A stretch of DNA of 64,000 bases from Bacilli bacterium. GTDB taxonomy: Bacteria > Bacillota_I > Bacilli_A > RFN20 > CAG-288. How positions within the stretch are numbered: the first letter of the stretch is position 1; the number at the start of each line of letters is the position of its first letter. Positions 36,629 through 46,281 of the stretch are shown here, piece after piece. The DNA lies in NCBI GenBank assembly GCA_022652945.1, contig JALCRV010000002.1:62001-126000 (forward strand), in the 5' to 3' direction. The notes below the pieces were generated by a model. The model did no database searches. It saw only the letters and a list, made by a program, of their open reading frames with translations, and was not told the DNA's origin. The position numbers were made by a program, and so were the translations under genes.

Positions 36629-39592
36629 ATGGAAGAAAAAATTGCTAAAGATAAGGCTTATCTATTAGGTATCGATGTCGGCTCCACCACCGTGAAGACG
36701 GTGGTGATTTCTCCCGACGATAAAATCCTTTTTACGTCTTATGAAAGACATCTTTCCAAAGTCAAAGAAACAGCGCTGGCCCAACTGAAGAACTTGGAGG
36801 AAAAGTACTCCTCCGTTCCTTTTAAAGTCTGCCTGACTGGCTCGGCGGGTCTGGGCCTATCTGAAAAGGCCGGCTTACCTTTCGTTCAGGAAGTCCAAGG
36901 GGCTTTCTTAGCCGTCAATAAATTCTATCCGCAGACTGATGTCGTCATCGAACTGGGCGGGGAAGACGCCAAGATTATCTTCCTGACCGGGGGACTAGAA
37001 GAAAGAATGAACGGCTCGTGCGCTGGAGGCACGGGAGCTTTTATCGATCAGATGGCGGCCTTGTTGGACGTCGATATCGATGAACTGGATAAAATGTCCT
37101 TACAATACTCCAAAGTCTATCCGATCGCTTCCCGCTGCGGTGTGTTCGCTAAATCCGATATCCAGCCTTTATTAAACCAAGGAGCCAGAAGGGAAGATGT
37201 TGCGATGTCGATCTATCGCGCGGTGGTCGATCAGACCCTTTCCGGTCTCGCTCAGGGGAGAGAAATCAAAGGCAACGTCCTCTTCTTAGGCGGTCCTTTG
37301 TCCTTCTTAAAAGGTCTGCAGAAAGCCTTCGTCGATCGTTTGGCCTTGAAGAGCTCCTCCGCTATTTTCCCTGAGCTCGCCAAAGTCTTTATGGGCTTAG
37401 GAGCTGCTATTTTCGCCTCTAAAGAAAAAGAGACCTTCAGCCTTAAAGAGATTGAAGACAAAATAAGTTCAGCGAACTTAGCTGAAAATATCATCTACGG
37501 CAATCCGCTATTTAAAGACGAAAAAGAATATCACACCTGGTTAAAAGATCATCGTGATTTCGTCGCAAAAAGAGCGAAGATTGAAACCTATGAAGGTAAG
37601 GCGTACCTGGGGATCGATGCGGGTTCCACCACGACCAAACTGGTTCTGCTTTCCGAGAATCACGAGATTCTTTTCTCGTCTTATACGACCAATAAAGGGC
37701 GCCCGATCGATACGATTGTTAAACAACTGAAGAATATCTACGCCAAAGCCGGTCCCAAATTAGTGATTGCTTCCTCGGCTGTCACGGGGTATGGAGAAGA
37801 TTTGATCCGTTCCTGTCTTAAGGTTGATTTCGGCCTAGTGGAGACCGTGGCGCATTATAAGGCTGCCAGTTATTTTGAACCGGATGTCGATTTCATCATC
37901 GATATCGGCGGGCAGGATATCAAATGCTTTAGAATCAAGAATCACGCGATCGATTCGATCATGCTTAATGAAGCCTGCTCCTCCGGCTGCGGGTCTTTTA
38001 TCCAGACTTTCGCTAACGCGATGAAAATGGGTGTCAGCGATTTTGCAAAGCTGGGCTTATTTGCTAAGCACCCGGTAGAATTAGGCAGCCGCTGCACAGT
38101 CTTTATGAACTCCTCGGTTAAGCAAGCCCAGAAGGAAGGAGCTTCCTTAGAGGATATCTCCGCTGGTCTTTCTTCCTCGATTGTGAAGAATGCAATCTAT
38201 AAAGTCATCCGCTTCAGAACCGCGGATGAACTAGGCAATAAAATCGTCTGCCAAGGCGGGACTTTCTTAAACGATGCGATCCTCAGAGCCTTTGAAATGG
38301 AGACGGGAAAGAAAGCGATCAGGCCGACTTTAGCGGGCTTGATGGGTGCTTTCGGAGCGGCCTTGTTCGCTCAAGAAAAAGGGCAGGAAAGCAAATTGAT
38401 TTCGAAAGAAGAACTGGAAAAGTTCTCCTATCGTTCTTTCGCTTCCGTCTGCCAGGGTTGCGGTGGGCATTGTAATTTGACAATCATTCTGTTTAACGAT
38501 AAAAGGTCATTCATTTCCGGCAATAAATGCGAAAAAGGCGAGGGCAGAAAGATCAAATCCGATGAGTTGGATCTTTACGCTTATAAGTATAAAAAACTGC
38601 TGCAGTTAAGACCTCAACCTTCCGCTCCAAGAGGAAAAGTCGGCCTGCCTTTATCCTTAGCGATGTATGAGCAGTTGCCGTTATGGGATGCTTTCTTTAC
38701 TTCATTAGGCTTCCAGACTGTTCTTTCCGATGAATCGAACCGCGATCTTTATTTTAAAGGACAGCATACGATTCCTTCCGATACCGTCTGCTACCCGGCT
38801 AAGCTCATGCATGGTCATATTGAGTCTTTACTGGATAAGAATGTGGATTTCATTTTCTATCCGGCTGCTTCCTATAACATCGACGAAGGAAAGACAACTA
38901 ATCACTTTAACTGCCCGGTGGTCGCTTATTACGGGGAACTTTTAAAGAAGAACAATTCGCGTCTGACCCCTTCAAATTTCCGCGATCCTTTTATCGATTT
39001 GAATAATCTTTCGGTAACTTCTAAAAATCTAGCTAAAGCCTTTAAGGACTATCACTTAAGCCGGCATGAGATCAAGAAAGCTTTAAAGTGCGGCATGGAA
39101 GCCTTAGATAACTTCCATCAGGATATCAGGAAAAAAGCTGAGGAAATCATTTTGAAGGCGAGGGAAGAGAAGAAACTGATTATCGTTTTAGCGGGCCGGC
39201 CTTACCATATCGATCCGGAAATCAATCATGGAATCGATAAGCTTTTGAATTCTTTGGATATGGCGATCGTCTCAGAAGACTCGGTGGCCTATAAAGCCAG
39301 TTCACCCATCAAGACTAAAGTCCTGAATCAATGGACTTATCACGCCAGGCTTTATGAGGCGGCCAGCTATGTGACTAGCCAGAAAGATATGCAGCTAGTT
39401 CAGTTGGTCTCTTTCGGCTGCGGTGTGGATGCAATCACGGCTGATGAAGTCAGAAGAATCCTCGAAGAAGGCGGGAAGTTCTACACCCAGCTGAAGATCG
39501 ATGAAATCAACAATCTCGGAGCGATCAGGATCCGTCTTAGATCCTTAAAAGCCGCCATTGAAGAAAAGCAGGGGGAAGAGAAAAATGTCTGA
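36629..39592 (+). CDS. 2-hydroxyacyl-CoA dehydratase activase-related protein (two BadF/BadG/BcrA/BcrD ATPase domains + C-terminal DUF2229-like region)
   Basis: 987 aa; two ASKHA motifs ('LLGIDVGSTTVKTVVI', 'YLGIDAGSTTTKLVLL') and two 'NGSCAGGTGAFIDQMA'/'NEACSSGCGSFIQTFA' cluster motifs. Confidence 0.88.
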   Translation: MEEKIAKDKAYLLGIDVGSTTVKTVVISPDDKILFTSYERHLSKVKETALAQLKNLEEKYSSVPFKVCLTGSAGLGLSEKAGLPFVQEVQGAFLAVNKFYPQTDVVIELGGEDAKIIFLTGGLEERMNGSCAGGTGAFIDQMAALLDVDIDELDKMSLQYSKVYPIASRCGVFAKSDIQPLLNQGARREDVAMSIYRAVVDQTLSGLAQGREIKGNVLFLGGPLSFLKGLQKAFVDRLALKSSSAIFPELAKVFMGLGAAIFASKEKETFSLKEIEDKISSANLAENIIYGNPLFKDEKEYHTWLKDHRDFVAKRAKIETYEGKAYLGIDAGSTTTKLVLLSENHEILFSSYTTNKGRPIDTIVKQLKNIYAKAGPKLVIASSAVTGYGEDLIRSCLKVDFGLVETVAHYKAASYFEPDVDFIIDIGGQDIKCFRIKNHAIDSIMLNEACSSGCGSFIQTFANAMKMGVSDFAKLGLFAKHPVELGSRCTVFMNSSVKQAQKEGASLEDISAGLSSSIVKNAIYKVIRFRTADELGNKIVCQGGTFLNDAILRAFEMETGKKAIRPTLAGLMGAFGAALFAQEKGQESKLISKEELEKFSYRSFASVCQGCGGHCNLTIILFNDKRSFISGNKCEKGEGRKIKSDELDLYAYKYKKLLQLRPQPSAPRGKVGLPLSLAMYEQLPLWDAFFTSLGFQTVLSDESNRDLYFKGQHTIPSDTVCYPAKLMHGHIESLLDKNVDFIFYPAASYNIDEGKTTNHFNCPVVAYYGELLKKNNSRLTPSNFRDPFIDLNNLSVTSKNLAKAFKDYHLSRHEIKKALKCGMEALDNFHQDIRKKAEEIILKAREEKKLIIVLAGRPYHIDPEINHGIDKLLNSLDMAIVSEDSVAYKASSPIKTKVLNQWTYHARLYEAASYVTSQKDMQLVQLVSFGCGVDAITADEVRRILEEGGKFYTQLKIDEINNLGAIRIRLRSLKAAIEEKQGEEKNV

Positions 39593-40823
39593 AGCGCAAG
39601 ATAGACGGAAACTCTGGAAGAAAATCAGAGATGAGAAATATCTGATTCTGATTCCCGATATGCTCCCGTATCACTTCACTTTAATCGCGGATGTCTTTAC
39701 CCATCACGGCTATAGGACCAAGATGGTCTCCGCCGGCGGGAGAGAAGTTAAAGACGAGGGGCTGAAGAATGTCCAGAATGATGCCTGTTATCCGGCTTTG
39801 ATCGTGACCGGGCAATTTTTATGCGAACTTAAATCCGGGAAGTATGATCTTTCCCATACTGCGGTGATGATGTCGCAGACCGGCGGGGGTTGCCGAGCTT
39901 CGAATTATATATCTTTAATCAGAAAGGCGATCGGAAAAGAATTCCCCCAGGTCCCGGTTCTGTCTTTAAATGTCTCCGGACTGGAGAAGACTTATTCCTT
40001 GCCTTTAACTCCGTCGATGGTTTTCGAGATGATGTATTCCACCCTTTACGGGGATCTGTTGATGCTTTTATATAATCAGACTCATCCTTATGAAACTTAT
40101 AAAGGGGAAGCGAAGGCGATCATGGAAGAGTGCTTTACTTATATCCATCAGAAACTTAACGGGCACGGCTTTTTCAATACGAAGAAGAATTACCGTTACT
40201 TTATCTCGGCTTTCTCAAAAATAAAGATCCCGGAGAAGAAAAAGCCGGTGGTCGGTGTAGTCGGGGAGATTTACGTTAAATACTCCGCCCTAGCTAATAA
40301 CGGCTTAAATGATTTTCTCGTGGAAGAAGGCTTGGAAGCCTTCTCTCCGTCTTTGATGGAATTTATCCTGTACTGCTTAGCTAATTCAGAAGAAGACCAT
40401 AAGCTTTATGGAAGGAATAAATTCCTCTGGCCTTTAACCCGCCTGGCTTATAAGATTGCTTTAAGGATGACTAGAAAACAAGCTCGAGCCTTAAAAGGCA
40501 GCCAGTTCAGACCTTACGATGATTTTGCGGAGATTAAGAAAAATTGCTCGCGGATCATTTCTCAAGGTGTAAAGATGGGTGAAGGCTGGCTGATTCCTTC
40601 CGAAATGGTGACCATGGCTGATAAGGGAGTTAGAGACATCGTCTGCTGTCAGCCTTTCGGTTGTCTTCCTAACCACATCGTTGGCAAAGGGATGATCAGG
40701 CCCTTAAAGAAACTCTGCCCGGAATTAAATATCGCCGCGATCGATTATGATCCGGGTGCGACTAAGGTCAATCAGGAAAACCGCATCAAACTGATGCTTT
40801 CCAATATCGCGGATCGTAAATAA
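39585..40823 (+). CDS. 2-hydroxyacyl-CoA dehydratase D-component/activase-associated protein
   Basis: 'NDACYPALIVTGQFLCELKSGKYDLSHTAVMMSQTGGGCRASNY', 'VGVVGEIYVKYS', 'CCQPFGCLPNHIVGKGM', 'AIDYDPGATKVNQENRIKLML'. The Met at 39585 is preferred over 39558. Confidence 0.82.
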   Translation: MSEAQDRRKLWKKIRDEKYLILIPDMLPYHFTLIADVFTHHGYRTKMVSAGGREVKDEGLKNVQNDACYPALIVTGQFLCELKSGKYDLSHTAVMMSQTGGGCRASNYISLIRKAIGKEFPQVPVLSLNVSGLEKTYSLPLTPSMVFEMMYSTLYGDLLMLLYNQTHPYETYKGEAKAIMEECFTYIHQKLNGHGFFNTKKNYRYFISAFSKIKIPEKKKPVVGVVGEIYVKYSALANNGLNDFLVEEGLEAFSPSLMEFILYCLANSEEDHKLYGRNKFLWPLTRLAYKIALRMTRKQARALKGSQFRPYDDFAEIKKNCSRIISQGVKMGEGWLIPSEMVTMADKGVRDIVCCQPFGCLPNHIVGKGMIRPLKKLCPELNIAAIDYDPGATKVNQENRIKLMLSNIADRK

Positions 40824-40855
40824 CTTGGTTGAGCTAAAACTTGTATCTATTTAAA

Positions 40856-40886
40856 AACCGTCGGGGGATTCCCGGCGGTTCTTTTA
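40856..40886. terminator. Terminator hairpin between convergent genes
   Basis: AACCGTCGGG..CCCGGCGGTT stem with T-rich tail. Confidence 0.75.
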
Positions 40887-41399
40887 TTCTTTTTTCTTAG
40901 GGAGATTTACTTTTTCGATTTGGCAGTAAGGGTGAGAGATGTATTGTTTCTCCCCGGACTTAATTAAATCGGAAGAGCCGCACTGGACCTCGAATTCTCT
41001 GGTGGCGTAATTGACTAAAAGGGTATCAATCAAAAAGGTATCCTTCGTGAACTCTTCCCAATCCTTATCCGGGAGATGAAGGAGAATCAAAGCTCCTCTC
41101 CCTTGATAGTCCGGTTTACCGATTAACTTAAAATGGCTGCCGGCTTTTAAGATGTAGGTCGAAGAAGTTTCGTCTTTCTGGGCTTGATTAGTCGCATGGT
41201 TAGAAAGGATATATAGCCTAACGCCTTTAGGTAAGGCATCGAAAGAAGAACGGACGTACATATCTTCTTTGATGACATATAAAGCGTTCAGCTCAAAGGT
41301 GAAGATATCTTCCATCTTCAAAGGAGTGTCCTTCACATAAAGGCTGATGGACGTGTACGTCAGATCATTTAAGGCTTGGCTGATCTCCTCATCTGCCAT
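40884..41399 (-). CDS. Conserved hypothetical protein
   Basis: 171-aa ORF, consistent with flanking gene layout; no motif recognised. Confidence 0.6.
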   Translation of the reverse strand: MADEEISQALNDLTYTSISLYVKDTPLKMEDIFTFELNALYVIKEDMYVRSSFDALPKGVRLYILSNHATNQAQKDETSSTYILKAGSHFKLIGKPDYQGRGALILLHLPDKDWEEFTKDTFLIDTLLVNYATREFEVQCGSSDLIKSGEKQYISHPYCQIEKVNLPKKKE

Positions 41400-41465
41400 G
41401 GTTTTCCTTCTCCTTTATTTATATAGTATAAACCAGCATCTAAGATTAAGTTGCTTCTTGGTAAT

Positions 41466-42707
41466 CTATTTAGACCATTTATTGGCGTCTTTCAGAGCCT
41501 CTTCTTCCGCATCGATCTTTTTCCTCTTGTCGCGGGCTTTTAGAAGAATCAACCTGGCGGCATCCGCCATCGAGGCTTTGTTGTCGTTAAAGATATTATA
41601 AGGCTGATTAGGAAGCAAGCCTTTGGCTGTCTCTAAAGCGACATCCCCATCAACTCTGATTAGATTATTGTCCGAAAGGTTTTCTTGGGAAGAAAGGCTT
41701 TTCGCTAAATAGCAGCTGAAGATCACCACCTTCTGCAAAGTCGATAGTTCTCCGCTTGTTCTTCCGTTAGGGATTCCGCTTCCATCCATCAATTCGAGGG
41801 AATTCAGAATCAGATTAGAAATCTCCATCGGCATGGCTTCTCGGACGATGGCGGCGGAAGCTTCCAAAGACTGGACCTCAACCGCTTCTTTAGACAGTGA
41901 CTTCGCCTTAATCAGATTTAAACGGACATGCCCGATGTTTTTTAATAAGCAGGCATTCTGAATATAATCCTGCTCCTTTTTATTTAAATCCATCAGCTCA
42001 GAAATCCTGGCTCCGATCCATCCGGCGAGTTCGCCTTCGCCGGGGTTCAATGAAGTAAAGTATTCACTTAAGGAAACGATCATCTGTTTTATTTCAACGA
42101 TAAAATCATCACCTAAAGGCAAGGAAATCAAGTAATTCTTCAATTCGGCAGCGAAAGTCCCATCGAAAATCTTCGCAACTAAATCGGTATTGTTAACCGC
42201 CTTATTTAAGGCGGCGACGTGTTCAGGTAAGAAGATGTCTCCTTGATGGGAGTTAACCATCTTCAAAGCGATATCCTGGCTCTTAGAAGCCATCAAGGCG
42301 ACATCGAAACGATCCGCTAAATGAATTAAAAGTCCATCTTTATAATACGGCTCCTCGCATTGATAGGAAGCTCTAGCATGATGATAAAGCAGGGCTTTAG
42401 AAAAATCCCCCAGCGGGGAATAATATTTTAAAAGCAGATAAGTCCTTAGCGAATGAGGATAGGTCCCTTCCGGATCGAAAGGGAAAAGCTGCTCTAAATC
42501 AGTAAGCTTGTTAGCTCCGACATCGTGGAATAACCCGGAGAAGACCAAGGCTGATCTTAACCTGCTTTCTAAGTTAAGTTCCTTTCCGATGCGGTAAAGA
42601 TAAAAAGCTACTCTTTTCTGATGAGCGGAGAAATCGGGGCTCAAGGCATCCAAAAAAGAACCCAGCAAAGTGAAAATCGAATCTTTTCCGATATTTGTTT
42701 GACCCAT
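41466..42707 (-). CDS. HD/HD-GYP-like domain protein (two degenerate halves)
   Basis: 'SALVFSGLFHDVGANKLTDLE...LLYHHARASYQCEEP' HD half; 'LKNIGHVRLN...LELMDGSGIPNGRTSGELSTLQKVVIFSCYLAK' HD-GYP-like second half. Confidence 0.72.
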   Translation of the reverse strand: MGQTNIGKDSIFTLLGSFLDALSPDFSAHQKRVAFYLYRIGKELNLESRLRSALVFSGLFHDVGANKLTDLEQLFPFDPEGTYPHSLRTYLLLKYYSPLGDFSKALLYHHARASYQCEEPYYKDGLLIHLADRFDVALMASKSQDIALKMVNSHQGDIFLPEHVAALNKAVNNTDLVAKIFDGTFAAELKNYLISLPLGDDFIVEIKQMIVSLSEYFTSLNPGEGELAGWIGARISELMDLNKKEQDYIQNACLLKNIGHVRLNLIKAKSLSKEAVEVQSLEASAAIVREAMPMEISNLILNSLELMDGSGIPNGRTSGELSTLQKVVIFSCYLAKSLSSQENLSDNNLIRVDGDVALETAKGLLPNQPYNIFNDNKASMADAARLILLKARDKRKKIDAEEEALKDANKWSK

Positions 42708-42879
42708 AGTTCTACTTTAGGAATGCCTTTCTTTGTTTTGTAACTTTCCTCGTCCTTATTCTAGCAAATCTGACTGGCTTTGTCTTTTCTTTCATGACTT
42801 TTCAACTATTTAAAAATCCACCTCGGCTTTTCAGCCGACTTAAAAAGATGGACGAGAAGGAATGAAGGCGACGCTTATT

Positions 42880-43242
42880 TTATTTTTCCTTCAACAGAAG
42901 CGAACTGGTAGCGATGACATCGACATTTAAGCCGAGAACATTCTTAATTACGACATCCCCGCTTTTCAGCCTTGTCTTCACGAGAACTTTATTAATCTCT
43001 TTCATGACCGGGAAAATCTGATCGATGGGGATTTCACCGTTAAGCCTTACCGGGAGTAGAGGTGTTTTTTGAAAAACTGTTCTGACGGTAGATGAAAAAG
43101 TCCTTTGGGGATTTGTCATCTCCTGGGTAGCGAATTTTTCGCCTCTAAGGCAGCGATTACCTGAGACTTTATAACCATCTCCATCTTTTTCGACGGTCAG
43201 ATGGCAACTGTTAGGGCAGATAATACAAACGAGTTGTTTCAT
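42880..43242 (-). CDS. DUF1667-like small Cys-containing protein
   Basis: 120 aa, 'LVCIICPNSCHLTVEKDGDGYKVSGNRCLRGEKFATQEMTNPQRTFSSTVR', co-encoded with GlpA-like and FAD oxidoreductases as is usual for DUF1667. Confidence 0.85.
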   Translation of the reverse strand: MKQLVCIICPNSCHLTVEKDGDGYKVSGNRCLRGEKFATQEMTNPQRTFSSTVRTVFQKTPLLPVRLNGEIPIDQIFPVMKEINKVLVKTRLKSGDVVIKNVLGLNVDVIATSSLLLKEK

Positions 43243-43246
43243 ACTC

Positions 43247-44503
43247 TTAAGCCTCCTTTGACATCTCTAATTTAAGCAGAGAGTTTTCTTGGAGATTGCA
43301 AGCTGAAAGATCGACTTGAATCTTTTGCATCTCGGTCGGTCTTAAGAAAAGATATGTCTTCTTAAATACTTCCTTTCCGTCCACATTCAGTCTGATGGTC
43401 GGCTTTTCCTCCTCCTTTTTCACGCGGAAATATATAGTAAACTTTCCGTTGAATTCGTTTAGCGAGAGAAGCTGAGGCACCGAGTAGGCCAAGTCTTCTG
43501 AGATCTGAATCGGAATCTCCTTCCTTTCTTTACATATGAATTCCGCGGCGGCCTTCCCAGCCATCTGGCCGCTTTCAGTTACGTAATCCACCAAATCATT
43601 CACATGAAGAGAATTGCCGCAGGAAAAGACCCCGTCAACGGAAGTCATCAGATTTTGATCGGTCTTAGGCCCTTTAGTCCTCGGATCTATTTCCACCCCG
43701 AGCTTTTCTGCCAACTCATTTTCGGGAATCAAGCCGACCGAAAGGATCAACCCATCGCAGGCGATGTATTCTTCATTGCCTTTCAAGGGATTCATCTTTT
43801 CATCGACCGAAGCTATTTCAACTCCTTCCAACCTTTCTTTACCGAAAACCCTGGTGACTGTCTTAGAAAGGTACAAAGGAATGTTGTAATCATAAAGACA
43901 CTGAAGCAGATTCCTTTCTAAGCCTGAAGGTGTGCTTTTGGCTTCGTAGACCCCGAGGATTTTACCGCCTTCCAATGTCAACCTACGCGCCATGATCAGG
44001 CCGATATCCCCGCTTCCGAGGATTACGCATTTCTTGCAGGGCATCAAGCCGAGGATGTTAATCAGATACTGAGCGGTTCCGGCTGTATAGATCCCGCTGG
44101 GCCTGGTACCGTGGATGAATACTTGTTTTCCTGTTCTTTCCCGGCACCCGGTCGCTAAAACGATACTGTGGGAATGGATGGTCTTTATGCCTTCTTTGGT
44201 CACGGCTTTCAATATAAAAGAGCCATCTTCGTTTTTAACGATATCTGTGACAAAGGCTTGAGTTAAGGAATCTAAGTTTCGTTTATTGAATTCATCGATA
44301 AAGCGTTCCGCGTATTCTGGTCCGCTTAAGCGAAGGTTGAATCTTAATAATCCGAAGCCATCGTGGATACATTGTTTTAAGATGCCACCTAAACGTTCCT
44401 CCCTTTCAATAAGAAGGACCTTAGCACCACAATCATTAGCGGAAATGGCCGCTTCCAATCCAGCTGGGCCGCCACCGATGATTACCACATCCGTTTCTGT
44501 CAT
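43247..44503 (-). CDS. NAD(P)/FAD-dependent oxidoreductase
   Basis: 'DVVIIGGGPAGLEAAISANDCGAKVLLIER', 'VILGSGDIGLIMARRLTLEGG', 'SVDGVFSCGNSLHVNDLVDYVTESGQMAGKAAAEFI'. Confidence 0.9.
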   Translation of the reverse strand: MTETDVVIIGGGPAGLEAAISANDCGAKVLLIEREERLGGILKQCIHDGFGLLRFNLRLSGPEYAERFIDEFNKRNLDSLTQAFVTDIVKNEDGSFILKAVTKEGIKTIHSHSIVLATGCRERTGKQVFIHGTRPSGIYTAGTAQYLINILGLMPCKKCVILGSGDIGLIMARRLTLEGGKILGVYEAKSTPSGLERNLLQCLYDYNIPLYLSKTVTRVFGKERLEGVEIASVDEKMNPLKGNEEYIACDGLILSVGLIPENELAEKLGVEIDPRTKGPKTDQNLMTSVDGVFSCGNSLHVNDLVDYVTESGQMAGKAAAEFICKERKEIPIQISEDLAYSVPQLLSLNEFNGKFTIYFRVKKEEEKPTIRLNVDGKEVFKKTYLFLRPTEMQKIQVDLSACNLQENSLLKLEMSKEA

Positions 44504-46281
44504 TTTGTTTCTCCTTTGGTTAAGCCTGTGACAAGGAAGGAAGAAGGAGTGCTTTTTTTCACATCTTGCAGAGGAATCTTTTCATGCTCGGCGATAATCT
44601 GCATCACCAAAGGGGTGCAAAAACCTCCTTGGCACCTCCCCATGCCCGGACGCAAACGCTGCTTGATTCCATCTAAGGTCGCCACTTTTAACGGGGAAGA
44701 AAGCGCATCGATAATCTCCCCTTTGGATACTTCCTCACAGCGGCAAACGATAATTCCGTAATCGGGATTACGTTTAATATATTTTTCTCTTTCTTCCTCG
44801 CTTAAGTCCTTTAAAACTGGAGTTCTCTTTCGGTGCGGATCAAAAGATCCGTTAGGTGTGACTTTCTGCTTTAAAGATAGATAATCGACCGCCCAGCGGC
44901 TGACATCGACTCCGATGGCGGGAGCCGCGGTGATTCCAGGGGATTGAATCCCAGCTACTTCGATAATGTTAGAAGTGAAGATTCCTTTTCTTACGACGAA
45001 ATCCTCCTCGTAAGTGGGAGCGCGAACGCCGGTAAAGTAAGCGATGATATCGCTCCTTTTAAGATTCTCAGCGATGTGTTGCTGCATAGCGATTATCCCG
45101 TCGACTTCTTCCCGGTAAGTGGAGGTGTCTTCTCTGTAGGGTGTTTCGATGGCATTGGGGCCTATAAGCATATTCTGATGGACGGAATGAATAAGGCCTA
45201 CCCCCTTAGTGTGATTCTTCCCACTCAAAGCTTCCTTAAGCAAATGCACAGTTTTGAAAAAAGAACTTTTTCCTTTGTCCTTCTGGTAATTCAGGATGCT
45301 AAAAGGAGCCTTGGCCATCGAGGTTGAAACCATATAGCCGGCCTTTTTATCCGTGACGATATCAGTCCCTCTGCGCGGATGAATTGTAAAGGTCCGATCC
45401 GCAGCCATATCAGCAATTTGGTCTGCGAAAACCCCAGCCGCATTGATGACTAACTTAGGGTAAATAGTTCCCCGATTTGTCAGTACGCTAATTATTGTCC
45501 CATCTTTAACTTCCATCCCTTTGACGATGGAATTAAGGTAGATCTTCGCTCCATTCTGAACAGCGTTTTCTCCTAAAGCCAAAGTCATCTCAAAAGGGGA
45601 AGTGATACCCCCGCTAGGCATATACATCCCGCCGATAGCTTCTTGAGGAATGAACGGCTCGTGCTTTTTTAACTCCTCTTTATTAAGGAATTCCACCCCG
45701 GGAATAGCGACCTTTTTGGCGTGTTTTACTAAAAACCAGACCGGGATTTTCTCCCATTTATGGAAGCAGAGCATGACCTGTCCTTTTTGCTGAAAAGGCA
45801 CCTCGAGGTTTTCCGCTAATTTCGAATACATTTTATTGCCTAAATAGTTATATTTGAACTTTAAAGAGTTCTTGGGGAAATTGATGCCGACATGGATAAC
45901 CCCACCGTTAGCTTTCGAAGCACCTGAAGCGATATCCGGGCCTTTTTCTAAAAGCATAATATTTAACTTCCACTTGGAAAGCTCCCTGGCGATGGCCGTT
46001 CCGGAAATTCCGCCTCCGATGATCAAAACATCGGGACTTTGGCCATCTAATTCTTTATCGTTCAAAGCTGGTTCATAAGTTTTCTCTTCGAACCCTGCAA
46101 GTTTGATATCGTTGATAACTCCTAGAAAATGTTTCTTATCGACCGCGGCTTGCCCCGCCTGGATGATAGTCCGATAGTCTTTTTCTTCTCCTTGGAGAAA
46201 AACCGAACCGTTCTTTTCGCTGACTTGGATCTGCGGATCTATTTTTCTTAGGCGTTTTTTGATTTTTCTCAGTTTATCCAT
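44500..46281 (-). CDS. GlpA/GlpO-like FAD-dependent (glycerol-3-phosphate) oxidoreductase with C-terminal BFD-type [2Fe-2S] domain
   Basis: 'DVLIIGGGISGTAIARELSKWKLNIMLLEKG', 'VINAAGVFADQIADMAAD', 'YFTGVRAPTYEEDF', C-terminal 'VCRCEEVSKGEI...GMGRCQGGFCTP'. Confidence 0.88.
   Translation of the reverse strand: MDKLRKIKKRLRKIDPQIQVSEKNGSVFLQGEEKDYRTIIQAGQAAVDKKHFLGVINDIKLAGFEEKTYEPALNDKELDGQSPDVLIIGGGISGTAIARELSKWKLNIMLLEKGPDIASGASKANGGVIHVGINFPKNSLKFKYNYLGNKMYSKLAENLEVPFQQKGQVMLCFHKWEKIPVWFLVKHAKKVAIPGVEFLNKEELKKHEPFIPQEAIGGMYMPSGGITSPFEMTLALGENAVQNGAKIYLNSIVKGMEVKDGTIISVLTNRGTIYPKLVINAAGVFADQIADMAADRTFTIHPRRGTDIVTDKKAGYMVSTSMAKAPFSILNYQKDKGKSSFFKTVHLLKEALSGKNHTKGVGLIHSVHQNMLIGPNAIETPYREDTSTYREEVDGIIAMQQHIAENLKRSDIIAYFTGVRAPTYEEDFVVRKGIFTSNIIEVAGIQSPGITAAPAIGVDVSRWAVDYLSLKQKVTPNGSFDPHRKRTPVLKDLSEEEREKYIKRNPDYGIIVCRCEEVSKGEIIDALSSPLKVATLDGIKQRLRPGMGRCQGGFCTPLVMQIIAEHEKIPLQDVKKSTPSSFLVTGLTKGETK

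Noticed and set aside
43604-43921. 105-aa plus-strand ORF
   Set aside because: Antisense to the FAD-dependent oxidoreductase; no motif.
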